Source: Lucinisca nassula | Taxonomy: Eukaryota; Mollusca; Bivalvia; Lucinida; Lucinidae | NCBI GenBank assembly: GCA_963580285.1 | Contig: OY757026.1 | Span: 46,865,431 to 46,929,430 of the forward strand | Length of the DNA: 64,000 nt | Direction: 5' to 3' | Shown: piece by piece, positions 39,138 through 49,796 of the stretch | How the letters are laid out: every line of letters begins with the position of its first letter | Numbering within the stretch: position 1 is the stretch's first letter | The notes under the pieces: model-generated | What the model was told of the DNA's origin: nothing | Databases searched by the model: none | The model's input: the letters and a program-made list of their open reading frames with translations, nothing else | Made by a program: the position numbers and the translations under genes

Positions 39138-39822
39138 AAGACACGAAACTGATAGAAACTGCTATGTTTGAGGTGCAGAAACTGCTATGTTCGATGTTCA
39201 GAGAGCCTTAACTCCAAAAAGAAGTTCTTATGTTGTGCACGTCGTCTTATGGTGAAGTTAGGGGATATCTCAAATGGTACCAGAATTATCGACGGGACAA
39301 GAAACCATGAGGTGCCGACTGAAACTCTCAAAATATCGGATGATATAATACACCGCCTCCTCCTTTCTAAGTTTCAGACAGATCTGATTAAAACTGAAGG
39401 GGCTACGGTGATGACAAGGTCAAATATCTGCATTTTCAGCAATCAAAGGGATGTAACTATGATAAATGGGCCGACTTGGCCGGTTTTCGAACTCATGTAC
39501 ATAAACACATATAATTTTCAGAAAGATCCGATCAAAACTGAAGGCGCTACCGTGATGACAAGCATTTTCCTATTGTAAGTCTATGGGACATTGGGGTTCC
39601 CATACCAACCAAAGTTTTTATTCAATCTTGATAAAAAGCTAAATTCTTCATAGCCACATCCACGGCATTCTACAGGTAAGAAAATTAATGATTGAGATCA
39701 GCTTGCAGGCAGCAGAGATTTAACTGGTCAAAGGTGGTCACGGACAGACGACAAAACGGCCGGCTGAGGCCCAGCCATACTATAAGCTCCCCTGGAGCCT
39801 TTGGCCCAGGTGAGCTAAAAAT
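39138..39822 (+). mobile_element. HTE class a, low-copy core
   Basis: Two copies of 'GAAAGATC.GAT.AAAACTGAAGG.GCTAC.GTGATGACAAG' (about 39380 and 39520). They are followed by 'GGTCACGGACAGACGACAAA' and a terminal 'AAGCTCCCCTGGAGCC' / 'GGCCCAGGTGAGC' TAAAAA. Its left part is related in inverse to 55985-56085. Confidence 0.65.
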
Positions 39823-39829
39823 AAAAACA

Positions 39830-40490
39830 TCTGTTTAGATTGATGCTTGGCATTTCATGTAAATTGTTTTTTTGCCTTTCCACAGCCCAAGAACATTAGC
39901 TAGGTTATTTAGAAATAGGCATCCAAGCAATTAGCGGCCAGTTCAAAACTTACATTACATTGAACAAATTTCACTAGCTCTTAATACAGATCAATAACAA
40001 ATTCATTTATCTAACAAGGCTTTGGGGTTAACTAATAGGACAATGAACAACACAACAGCTGCCTTTAAACTCCGTCCATCACTGTAAAATGTAGTTTCTA
40101 GTCCTATCACTATGTGTATTACACTGCCAGAACTACCACTGGACAATACATGTATGATATAATGGCCAAGCAATCCCCAGTCTGTCACAGTCCATCCATC
40201 TATCACATTACACCTACATCTACCAATCTCTAAAAACCAAACAGGCTAAGTGTGGCATGATCTAGACCGTGATGAAAGCATATTTTTTTCTAATTTCGTA
40301 ACTGGCAAACTCATTAATCTAAGACGTCATGATGAAACTATCAATGTTCTATGCCAAACAGATTATTTCGGGAGTCATCATTTTAATGCATACGTCTCTC
40401 CGTACTAGTTCACACAGAAACTGAAAGAATCCAGTAAGCCAACCTTTACCAAAATAGAAGTGAAGGCAATGTTCCTGGATTAATTCATTC
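39830..40490. other. No gene or clear repeat seen
   Basis: AT-rich sequence. 'CCAAAATAGAAGTGAAGGCA' at 40451 matches a palindrome arm at 29.13-29.20 kb. Open frames are short and random-looking. Confidence 0.35.
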
Positions 40491-40781
40491 TAGCAGCATA
40501 TCAGTATACCAATAGATAATCGAACATCATAAAGTTAATTAAAATGTGATATAAGTGGTTTGTAGCATGACTATCCCACTTTCTATTTGATAGCATTTAT
40601 TTTGATTATTTATCTATTTATATTTATTTAATTACATATTTAACTATTTACCTACAGATTTAATTTTTCAATTGTTCAGTTATTTATTAATTCATAAGAT
40701 TATATATTTTACTTTTTGTTTTATTTTAATATTTATTTACCTATAGTCAAACCTGTCCTAAAGACCACCTGTGAGAGGGGG

Positions 40782-41358
40782 GGGGGGGGGGTATTTTACA
40801 GCCCAATGAAGGTTATTTTTCTTACATTGAGCCAATTGTTAATCAGTCGGGTAAAAAAACAAAATACCTGGAATTAAATTGCCTGACCTTCCATTGCAGA
40901 ACTTGGCATCTCACGTAATCCAAGTCAGGCTGTGAGAGGACTAATGATAAAGAGTAAGGTTGGCAATCAATTATTCAATCGATAAATTCCACAAAAATGA
41001 ATATCACTACTGATTTGCTTGCAATCGGTTATTTGATAAGTACTATTTATTACCCAAAGTTGTGCCTAAAATAGCTGTATGAGTGGCCAACAGTGCAGAC
41101 CAGACTGCGGCATCTCATCTGGGTCTACACCGATTGCACGGGTCTGTCTGTTTAAATACCTATGGCAAGATACAGCATGCTGTAGTAGACTTGCTCAGAC
41201 AAAGCCAGACAGGCTAAAATTATGACCAAATCTTCAGTGATTTCTAATTGATTATCGCCTGCAATGACAGGAATGATAATCGATTATATTTCCAGCTCCG
41301 ATTAGCCAGCCCTAATTAAAAGTCAGTACTCTTATCCACTGAGCTATGAAGGCCTGAT
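40782..41358 (-). mobile_element. SINE-C copy split by a hAT-like element
   Basis: The left part is 'TTTTACAGCCCAATGAAGGT' to 'GAGAGGACTAATGATAAAGAG'. The right part 'AGTCAGTACTCTTATCCACTG' 'AGCTATGAAGGCC' is the head. The intact copy at 54886-55113 shows the two are contiguous. Confidence 0.75.
40956..41314. mobile_element. Probable hAT-like MITE inside SINE-C
   Basis: The ends are AAGGTTGGCAATC and GATTAGCCAGCCCT, imperfect inverted repeats. 'AATCGATA' / 'ATAATCGATTAT' lie inside. Flanks TAAAGAGT and TTAAAAGT resemble an 8-bp duplication with two mismatches. An M1-like palindromic core is at 41085-41140. Confidence 0.5.
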
Positions 41359-41704
41359 GAAATAAAGGTCCTAAAATGTCACACAGCAGGATGGACTCTG
41401 GTGGATTTTGTTTATCTCAAAAATGATTCTAGATTTAGTTTACTGTAGTAATACCTCTTCTAGGCATATGGATGCTGTGCTCAAGTTCTAAATCCAACAA
41501 CTTGGTTTTTCAACACTGGACCACCTGAAATACTATTAGATGACCGAACCCAAACTCCCAGGTAAACATGTCCTGGATGGTCCAAAACTCCTGATAAAAC
41601 TAGGTCAAGGTCAGAAGGCAAAACATAGTATCACCAGAAAGGTCTTCTAACAAGGAATGTACATGTAAAATATGACAGCCTTATCACATAATCAAGTTAT
41701 GGCC

Positions 41705-42004
41705 CGGCCCCCGCCCATCAGGGCTTGAAGAAATATATGGGCTGCATGATGCTTCCACGCAGAGCTGACACCAACCAGCATACGAGTACTGGTAAACCAT
41801 TTAGAGGATCCAAGTCTGCCTAGGCAAAGCGGTGCCAGTCGGCCCGTCCATGCTTATAAACCCTATTGGTTTCATTGGGCAACAGGGCTTGAGAAGACAT
41901 TTCATGTCAATGTTGGATAAAAGTCCCACAAAATTGGAAGCAATGTCTCCAAAATGACCTTTACAGTGTTGACAGGGATGTTAAGCCTAAAATCAAACAA
42001 ACAA
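41705..42004 (+). mobile_element. SINE-B copy with paralogous empty site
   Basis: Head CGGCCCCCGCCCATCAGGGC, tail 'TAAAATCAAACAAACAA'. Flanks 'AGTTATGGCC' on both sides are the target duplication. The inverted paralog near 49246 reads straight through this position without the SINE. Confidence 0.9.
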
Positions 42005-42137
42005 AAGTTATGGCCAATTTTATAGTCATTTTAAAAGTAGGTCAAATGTCAAGGACTAGGAAATTATGGTCCCATTGGAAAGGTTTTGACAAGAAATGTA
42101 CATGTGAGTTATGCAAGCCCAATCACTTACCAATAAC

Positions 42138-42282
42138 AAGAAAAACGCCAAATGGCATCATGGACGGGTTTTTCATGGTTAACCAAAAGTTAAACCAGGA
42201 AGTGGACGCCTGGCCGGCTGCCCGCCCGCCCGCACGGACATCGCTAAAGGACGGAATTTTTCCTTGAAAAACCCGTCCAAAA
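42138..42282 (+). mobile_element. HTE class f, minimal (no tandem core)
   Basis: 5' 'AACGCCAAATGGCATCATG' contains a hairpin, then GGACGGGTTTTTCATGG. A CGCCCGCCCGCACGGACAT tract precedes the 3' hairpin GGACGGAATTTTTC / GAAAAACCCGTCC. The inverted paralog near 49120 lacks it and shows an uninterrupted 'ACCAATAAAAAGTTATGG', so the element arrived without duplicating its target. Confidence 0.75.
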
Positions 42283-42592
42283 AGTTATGGTCAATGTTAT
42301 TTTAAAAAAAGTCAAACATCAAGGTCAAGGTCATAAGATTAAAATATATGGTATCACCGGAAAGATCTTGTGATAAAGTATGCACACATGAAATATAAAA
42401 GTTCTATCATTGAACAATTGAAAATAACGTCCAATGTTAATGTTTTGAAACAGGTCAAAAATCAAGTTCAAGGTATCAGGTCAAAAATCAACAAATCATC
42501 AGTAAGGTCTTGTGGCAGGAATGCAGAGGTGAAATGCAAAATCCTTATCACCAATCGTAAGTTATGGCCAAGTTTTTAAAAAGTAGGAGAAA

Positions 42593-44089
42593 GTAGAATT
42601 CCTTCCCACTTCAAATATTGTGCAGTGGAATCCATAAGTTATCCTTATGCAGTGGAATCACTAAGGTAAGTCCTTAAAGAAAAATGTAACAGTAAATTGA
42701 TCATATGATGACCAATGGAAATCAAACAAGCTGTGCATTACACGATTAAAACTCCGTGATTTAAGAAACTTTTTTCGAATTTGTAGCCTGTACCAAACCC
42801 TTACACAGATTTCATGTCAAAAATGTTTTGATTCCCTATCAGGAAGAGGATGGGGGACCACAGAAATGCTACACAGTGATTCTTGAAAAAATGACAATTT
42901 TGAAAATACCCTGTCGCTAATGTTTGTCCCTTCATGGTGGCTAAACACCACAGTCTATGGGTGTAAATAAGCCATATAAGCAAAGAGGCATATTCAGGAA
43001 CTTACTTCCAATTCTAAAAGCAATGCCTTCTAGTACGATTACTGAGTTAGCACCATTAATATACCAGTGTGGTATGCGTTTTTGCCATGTCACAAGGCAT
43101 GGTTACATGCTGAAGTGCGAATATCTAACCTTTTATTGTTTTGATGGAATGGGATTGCAATTGCGGTTCAACGATACGATGCTTAGGAAACAATTAGCAG
43201 AATTTAAAGACTTATTGCATTCAGTGTCTGGACACAATGCCGTAAAAATAGGGTGTCACTAAAACAGCACTCACCTACCGTAACGGATCTATATCTGGTC
43301 AGTGTGCAGACAGGAATAATTCTCTGCTTATAACTATGTCATATATTCCACCAAAGGTATGTTATGATAAATAAACCATTAAGTTCTTTCGAAATAAACA
43401 TAATATGAAGTCTAAAAGTGGATAATTAATTTGTCACTTTTCAGAGCCTCACCTCCGTAACGGTGCTTTCAAAGGGTCAATAGATGGAAAGGAACACTAA
43501 GCTAATTGCCATATATTTTGCATAATATTGTACTGATATGAAACATAATATTGACCATTGGTCCAACAACAACGGTTTGGTTGATAAAAACAAACTGTCC
43601 TCCACCTCCGTAACTTCTCTCCTCCGTAACGTAAAAACCTAAGCCGATATAGGTATCGGAACATCTTTGTGTGTTTCGAGTGCTATTTGTGCTAGTAATA
43701 TTTTATCAAATCACTAAAGCTAAACATTGGATTTTAGTCTAGCTGCAGACTGTGGGGAGAAATCTATCGTTACGGAAGAGATGTTACGTAGGTGAGTTAA
43801 AATGTTAAGGAGGCGAGCAATTTTAGAAGTAAGCGTTACTTATTCAGACAATCAGTAGCCCAACGAAGTGTTGTTTGTTGGCAAAAGCTAGGAGTTTAAC
43901 TTCATAAATATACTCATTGGGTTAGCATAGACTGTTTGATGAAACAGACACATGGGCTTATATAAACTTCCACCGTAACGTGCAGGTTTTACTGTCAAAA
44001 ACTCAAAAACTATTGAAATGGTGTGGGTAAAAGTTTGGGTCAAATGTTAAAATGTGGAAATAAACCAAAAGAAAATACATGTATATCAG
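42593..44089. other. Unclassified repeat region with recurrent CCGTAAC motifs
   Basis: 42605-42725 recurs at the window's right end (63910-64000). Between 43270 and 43985 the motif CCTCCGTAACG or its complement occurs about seven times (43276, 43453, 43605, 43620, 43768, 43783, 43972). CTCACCTACCGTAAC at 43271 is nearly inverted by GTTACGTAGGTGAG at 43783. These could be subterminal transposase-binding sites, but no superfamily was recognised. Confidence 0.4.
42957..43262 (+). CDS. Unidentified open frame ending before the CCGTAAC motifs
   Basis: This is a 101-codon frame whose second half (FDGMGLQLRFNDTMLRKQLA onward to VKIGCH) has protein-like composition and an amphipathic helix. The upstream half includes Cys/His residues (CGMRFCHVTRHGYMLKC). 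No homologue is recognised. It might be the last coding piece of a transposon protein because it stops just before the motif cluster. Confidence 0.2.
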   Translation: MGVNKPYKQRGIFRNLLPILKAMPSSTITELAPLIYQCGMRFCHVTRHGYMLKCEYLTFYCFDGMGLQLRFNDTMLRKQLAEFKDLLHSVSGHNAVKIGCH

Positions 44090-45585
44090 CAGTGATTTTT
44101 TTAGGCGTGCGTCCTGCGTCCTGTACGCATAGTTTCGCCAGAGGACGCATAAAAATATCGTCGGCGGGTCCCGGGACGCATAAAAATTCTCGGATAAATG
44201 TATGCCGCTTTAAACGGTGTTTAAGTACAATATTTGATAAAACCCAGTCCTCAGAGGCGTCGTAGTTCTACGGTAAACCGATTCTACCTGTGCAGTCCAA
44301 TAATCAATAACAACGGAACTCGCGATCGTCTTCAAAAGGCGGGAAAATGCACGTGCGTGCGAGTATCACCAGAAAGCATGTATTTTATATTAAAATGTTG
44401 ACAAAACTTTACCTGTTCACCATTGTTATTTATTTATTAACCCACATATGCCCGCGGCCCTTTTTGGGGACATCGGCAAACACTGCAGTCCCAGATCAGA
44501 CACCTCAGACGCCGCAGACGTCTGATTTGGATTTACACTGTTTGATGATTTATAACTGTTCAATTATGACACTATTGTTAATCCCTGTCATATAATTGCC
44601 ACCCTGCGGTGAGTGTCGATAAGGTGTGAAAATATGGTCAAGTTATGTCTTTAGTTTGCGTTTATTCCCCCATCATAAAATTTAATCCGCAATCAATGTG
44701 AAAATTATTTAATTGCTCCTACGACTATTCTACTATCTCGTGAATGGTTATGTTTTGGCGCCAAATAGCAGACGCTTGGCGAGAAAAGTTGAACGCTTTA
44801 ATTTGTGTTAACACATCTATAGATATGCTGTTGTTGGTTATTGACACGGAGCTTACGGAAAGCGCTGTTTTCCACAACCGTTTTCCTATCGAGAATTTGT
44901 TTACCGTTTCCAAACATTTTTTATGGAAGGAATACGCCCCATTAAGATAAAACAATAGACACGTGTGGGGTTGCTGGGGTCCGATGACGTCATTTACCGA
45001 TCGCGTGCAGGAAAAAACTAGTGGTGGTTTGTGGCCTCCGTTTGGATGCCGGAATTCGATGTTTGCATTGAACTTGCATGTTTATTTTGTTTGAAATCAG
45101 AGTTTTAGGCATAATACTCACAAAATCGGGCTTGCTTAGTAATGGAGATTGTTATATTACTCATGTGTAAGTAAAATTCAGTGGACAATTATTCAATTAA
45201 ACGTTATTTATGTCGGGAATAGTAAAAGGATAGAGCATAACATGAGATGCATCGTATTTTCAGCTGACAAAAGTAAAAATAAAATGGTCCGAAAATAATT
45301 CGGGCGGGTTACCCGCACCCTGAACTTGGGCCTGTAATTTGAGGGAAAAAAGCTGCGGGTAATACACACCCGAATACGGTATATACACAAGTTTAAATAA
45401 AACTAAAAAGGACAATGATCAGGGATTTCTACACTCCAGAATTTGATGCAAGATTTACTCTAGGGTGCAAAAGAAGGTTTCACCATGGGTCCTGGGTTGG
45501 ATGCATGGTTTGGGTCTGGGATGCATTAATTCTGGACCCAGTGGGTCCCGGGACTCATAATGGCAAATTTGTAAAAAAATCACTG
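44090..45585. mobile_element. hAT-like non-autonomous element, 1.5 kb
   Basis: Perfect 14-bp ends CAGTGATTTTTTTA and TAAAAAAATCACTG. Flanks share ATATCAG directly on both sides (7 bp, or 8 with one mismatch). Subterminal 'GGGTCCCGGGACGCATAA' (44166) and 'GGGTCCCGGGACTCATAA' (45543) are direct repeats. No transposase frame is present. A partial M1 MITE (about 44440-44560) lies inside. Confidence 0.72.
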
Positions 45586-45799
45586 ATATCAGTCGAAATT
45601 CCATTAGGTTCATTTTTCTAACTTTTTGGTTTCATAATTGGGTCATTTTTTTCAAGAATCACTATAGATCTATATCCGCATTGCTCACTCAGCATCTGCA
45701 CAATCCTCAACCAGACTTCCATGAAACCCTGGCCAAATATTCCTTCAGTGAGCTGATGCACAGAACCCATAAATAAACCATCCCGATTCAAGGTAATAG

Positions 45800-48262
45800 C
45801 CACAGTTGAAGGTCACAAGTTTGAATCTTTGAATTTTGTGTTCGCTCCATCTCCTGCAGCCCCGGAAGGATTTTCGGTGAACTTTGGACAAACATACCCC
45901 ACCAGTCTGAATCCCTGAATTCTCTGCAAGCTACACACCCCGTAGGATTCCCATAGGCCTAATGGAGCATGTGCAAAACCCCTAACTCAACCACGCCAAC
46001 CCAATGTGAAGCCACAACTGAAGGTCATCAGTTCGAGTCTTGAATTTCCTATACATTATATTATCTCTAGCCTCTGATTCCCACCAGCCCTGGTCAAACA
46101 CCCTCCCCAGTGACACGTGCAGAATGCATAACCACACCATGACAACACGAGATGAAGGCCATAGATGAAGACCATGAGTCTGAGCCCCGAACCCCATGTC
46201 CGCTCCTTATCCATTTCACCCCCTGTAAGATTTTCATTCAACTCCGACCAAACACTTGTCCTAGTGAGAAGATGTGCAGAAATTGCAACTCAGTCATGCA
46301 GACACATGATCATGTGTCACAATTAAAGGTCAAGAGCCAGATCCTCAAACTTTGCCTCCCCTCCATATCTCCCTACCCCCAGAAGGACCCTCATTCAACT
46401 TTGGTCCAATGAAGATCTGAATATGATGATATGCTGAACCCACAGCTCAACCATGCAGACACCAGGTGAAGGTCACAAATGAAGGTCACAAACTCCAGCC
46501 ATGAATTTCCTGTCTGCTCCACATCCCCCGCCCCCCACCCATGGAAAGACTCACCAAACTTAGGTCAAATGAGGGCCCCAAAAAGTTGAGCAGAACCTGC
46601 AACTGCAGTCGTATAGGGCCAAACTGGGTTGGGGGACATAGCTTTCCCTCAGCCTGCCCTGTTCAGTTTTGTAACTGTGCCACAAACATTGTTTCGAAAT
46701 CTTAAAGAAATATTTTTTTGCACTAGTCATTAGGTATTTAGTCACTTTTCAATGGAAAACACCAAATTAGCTAATTGAATGAGTACACTCTTGCAGCATA
46801 TCAATAGAATATATATTTAGATCATTAAATAAAGGAGTTGAAATGATTCAAAAGTAACTTGTAGCATGACTATCCTGCCCACTTCCTAACAGAATTTATC
46901 TTTTCCTATTTTAATCATTTAATAATTATTTTAATACTATTTATTTATTTACTAAGCTATCGATTTTTTACTTAAAACTTTTTTTTTATATTTATTTAGT
47001 TACTTAATTTTTTTCCTTATTTATTAATTTATTTCTTATGTATTCATTATTCATTTTTTATATTATTTATTTATTTACTTTAATGTTAAGAAGTCAACAA
47101 AACAGTCATTCTACAAGTTCACTAAGTTATCAAAAATTGAACAAGAAAGCAATCCAAAGACAGCCATATCGCCCCGCCACAGACCAACCCAGAATGCTCA
47201 AGCCACAGGTTCCACTCATCATACCACCTAGGCCATAATTTGAGCAAAGTTCAATGTAAATCCCTCCATGGGCAAAAGGGATATAGAGCTGACAGGAAAC
47301 CCCAAGGCTCAACCGTATGACCCTCATCTGCTATCCTCGATCAGAGCCTGAATGGCTTAGTTACTGGTTCAGCATATCATCCCACTCTGCCCAACACTAG
47401 ACCGAAGCCCAATCAAAATCCTTCCAATGGCAAGGAGTTATAGGGGAGAAACAACTCTTGAGGCCCAAACCTCTAACCCCTAACAGTGACCATGACCAAG
47501 TGCCAACACGGCCAAGTCACAAGCCCCACACATCATCCCAATGAGGCAAACGTTCGACCAAAGTCAAAGCAAAAACCCACCAAGGGGCAAATAAAGAGCG
47601 CCAACATGAAAGCCAAAGTCCAAACTCCCGATCCCCAACCAGGACCACCAATGAGCTGCCACTGTGCGATTAGGGGCCTGCACACCAGTGCACTGAGACA
47701 AAATTTAATGTTTGAATAAAGATCAATGAAAACTGCTCAAGTGGTATAAGAGAGTTACAGGAAATTCAAGGATCAAACTACTGACCCTGAATTGAGGCCT
47801 TCACCTTGAAGCCGATCATAAAAACCCAAACAAGTGACCCTCAAATATGAACCAAATGAGACGGCACCAACATGAAACCCCAACATCCAAACTCCCGATC
47901 CCCAACCATGACCACCACCCCAAGCCGCCACGGTGTGATTAGGGGCCTGCACACCAGTGAACCAAGGCAAATATTTGACCGAAGCTCTGAAAACTGCTCA
48001 AGGGGCAAAGGAGATATGGAACGGACATAAAAACCCAAACAAGTGACCCTCAAATATGAACCCGACCTAGATTCGGCAATTCGGTATAGCCCATCCATGG
48101 GGACCGCATACCAGCTCACAGTGGTAACATTTGACCATAGTCTTATGAAAATCCATCAAAGGTCTAGGAGATACGGAGCAGACAAGAAAGTGTTATAGAC
48201 AGACTGACAGGCAAAGGGCACTTCTATCATCCCCCATCTGAATGCCAAAGGGGATTAATAAA
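45800..48262 (+). repeat. Degenerate C/A-rich tandem arrays, HTE-like
   Basis: Units of about 130-170 bp share 'GAAGGTCA.AAGTTTGA', 'CATGCAGACAC', 'CAAACACCC' and 'AGGGGCAAAGGAGATATGGA'. Examples are 46010-46560 and 47760-48180. At 47870-47950 'CAACATCCAAACTCCCGATC' repeats 47620-47640. The end has GACAGACTGACAGGCAAAGG, then a loose CCCCCATCTG..CAAAGGGGATTAATAAAA terminus. An AT-rich block at 46790-47090 is another copy of 40490-40760. No gene was recognised. Confidence 0.5.
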
Positions 48263-48543
48263 AAAAAAATAAGTCTTGCACTCATGACACAGAAGTTATT
48301 ATAAATCAAAACAATGTTTTTCTGATTACAATAGGCAGAGACACTAAATAAAATCCAAACAAGTTGTCATGGCATTCCAAGACAAAAAAAAAGAAAAAAA
48401 GAATGGGCATATACTTCTAATAGTTATAAAGATTTGTTAATGAAGGAATACTAACCCCCATGACCTCCAAATGATAACACCAGTGTCTGAGACCAGTGTC
48501 TGAGTCAATAAAATAAAAGTAAGATTTACTTTATAAAATGTTT

Positions 48544-48840
48544 TGGCCCCCGCTCATAGGGGCTTGAAGAAATATATGGGCCGCATGATGCTTCCACTCA
48601 GAGCTGAATCCGGCCCGCACACTAGTACTGGTAACTGCTTAGAGGATCTAAGCCTGTCCAGGAACCGCGGTGCGAGGCGGATCGTCCATGCTAGTAAACC
48701 CTATTGGTTTCATTCGGCTACAGGGCTTGAGATGTCATTTCATCTCAATGTCGGGTAAAAGTCCCACAAAATTGGAAGCAACATCTCCAAAATGACCTTT
48801 AAAGTGTTGACGGTGACGTTAAACCTCAAATCAAACAAAT
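48544..48840 (+). mobile_element. SINE-B copy, full-length
   Basis: Head GGCCCCCGCTCATAGGGGC, tail 'GACGTTAAACCTCAAATC' AAACAAA. Flanks both read TATAAAATGTTT, a perfect 12-bp target duplication. Confidence 0.9.
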
Positions 48841-49385
48841 TATAAAATGTTTGCATCAAAATATACCAAAAGCCTGATAAAAATTAGTTTTAGAATGTGG
48901 TAAATAGTGCTGACTACCAGGCTTTTTAATACTTTCTCCTTTTTAAAAACTTTGCCATAACTTCAACATTGGACGTTATTTTCAATTGGTAAGTGATAGA
49001 ACTTTCATATTTCATGTGTGCATATTTCGTCACAAGATCTTTCCAGTGATACCATATATTTTTACCTTATGACCTTAACCTTGATGTTTGACCTTTTTAA
49101 AATAACATTGGCCATAACTTTTTATTGGTAAGTGATTGGACTTGCATAACTCATATGTGAATTTCTTGTCACAAAACCTTTCCAATAGTACCATAATTTC
49201 CTAGTCCTTGACATTTGACCTGCTTTTAAAATGACTAAAATTGGCCAGAACTTGATTAAGTGGCAGGGCTGCCATATTTCACATGTACATTCCTTGTTAG
49301 AAGACCTTTCTAGTGATACCATAATGTTTTTCCTTCTGACCTTGACCTAGTTTTACCAGGAGTTTTGGACCTTTCTGATTTCAAC

Positions 49386-49545
49386 AGGCCTTCATGGCCT
49401 AGTGGTTGAGAGCACAGACTCTTCGGCCTCTCTCAGCCTGGCCTGGAAGATGCTAAGTTCTGCATTTAAAGATATTTTGGTTTTGCCCAACTGATTTAAC
49501 CATTGGCTCAATGTAAGTGAAATAACCTTCATTGGGCTGTAAACC
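49386..49545 (+). mobile_element. SINE-C copy, internally shortened
   Basis: Head AGGCCTTCATGGCCTAGTGG with an A-box-like 'TGGCCTAGTGGTTGAG'. It then jumps to 'GATGCTAAGTTCTGCATT' and 'GGCTCAATGTAAGTGAAATA'. The B-box region is deleted. A poly-C run is at 49545-49554. Confidence 0.75.
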
Positions 49546-49796
49546 CCCCCCCCAATAAAACATGATTTTCTTCATTTGCCGGAGTCTTGATATTATGAAA
49601 TTGGAAGCTGCCCTTTCTATCCATCTGGTTTTTTGGTACTAACTTTCAAGCAAATTAATATCAGTGTGGCTTATGATAGCTATTTTTGTCTCTAAAGCCT
49701 GATTTGGCGCTTGTCTTTCGAGTCAGACTTCAATTTTCTTTAAATTACTTTGCGGACTTGTAGTATGACCATCTCTTTTAAGCTTTTAAATCTTAA

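Larger units (their letters stand above)
40490..42593 (+). repeat. Left arm of a long-range inverted duplication
   Basis: The order is an AT-rich tract (40590-40755), SINE-C (40782-41358), then 'GGTCAAGGTCAGAAGG', 'TCACCAGAAAGGTCTTC', 'GTACATGTAAAATATG', and so on to 'AAAAAGTAGGAGAAAGTA' at 42592. The same order appears in reverse at 48935-52690. The right part is two to three units of 'TTATGGCCAA..TTTAAAAAGTAGGTCAAA', an HTE-like core phrase. Confidence 0.75.

Noticed and set aside
39168..39578. 136-codon plus-strand frame as a gene
   Set aside because: It lies in a low-copy HTE core that recurs in inverse at 55985-56085. No domain.
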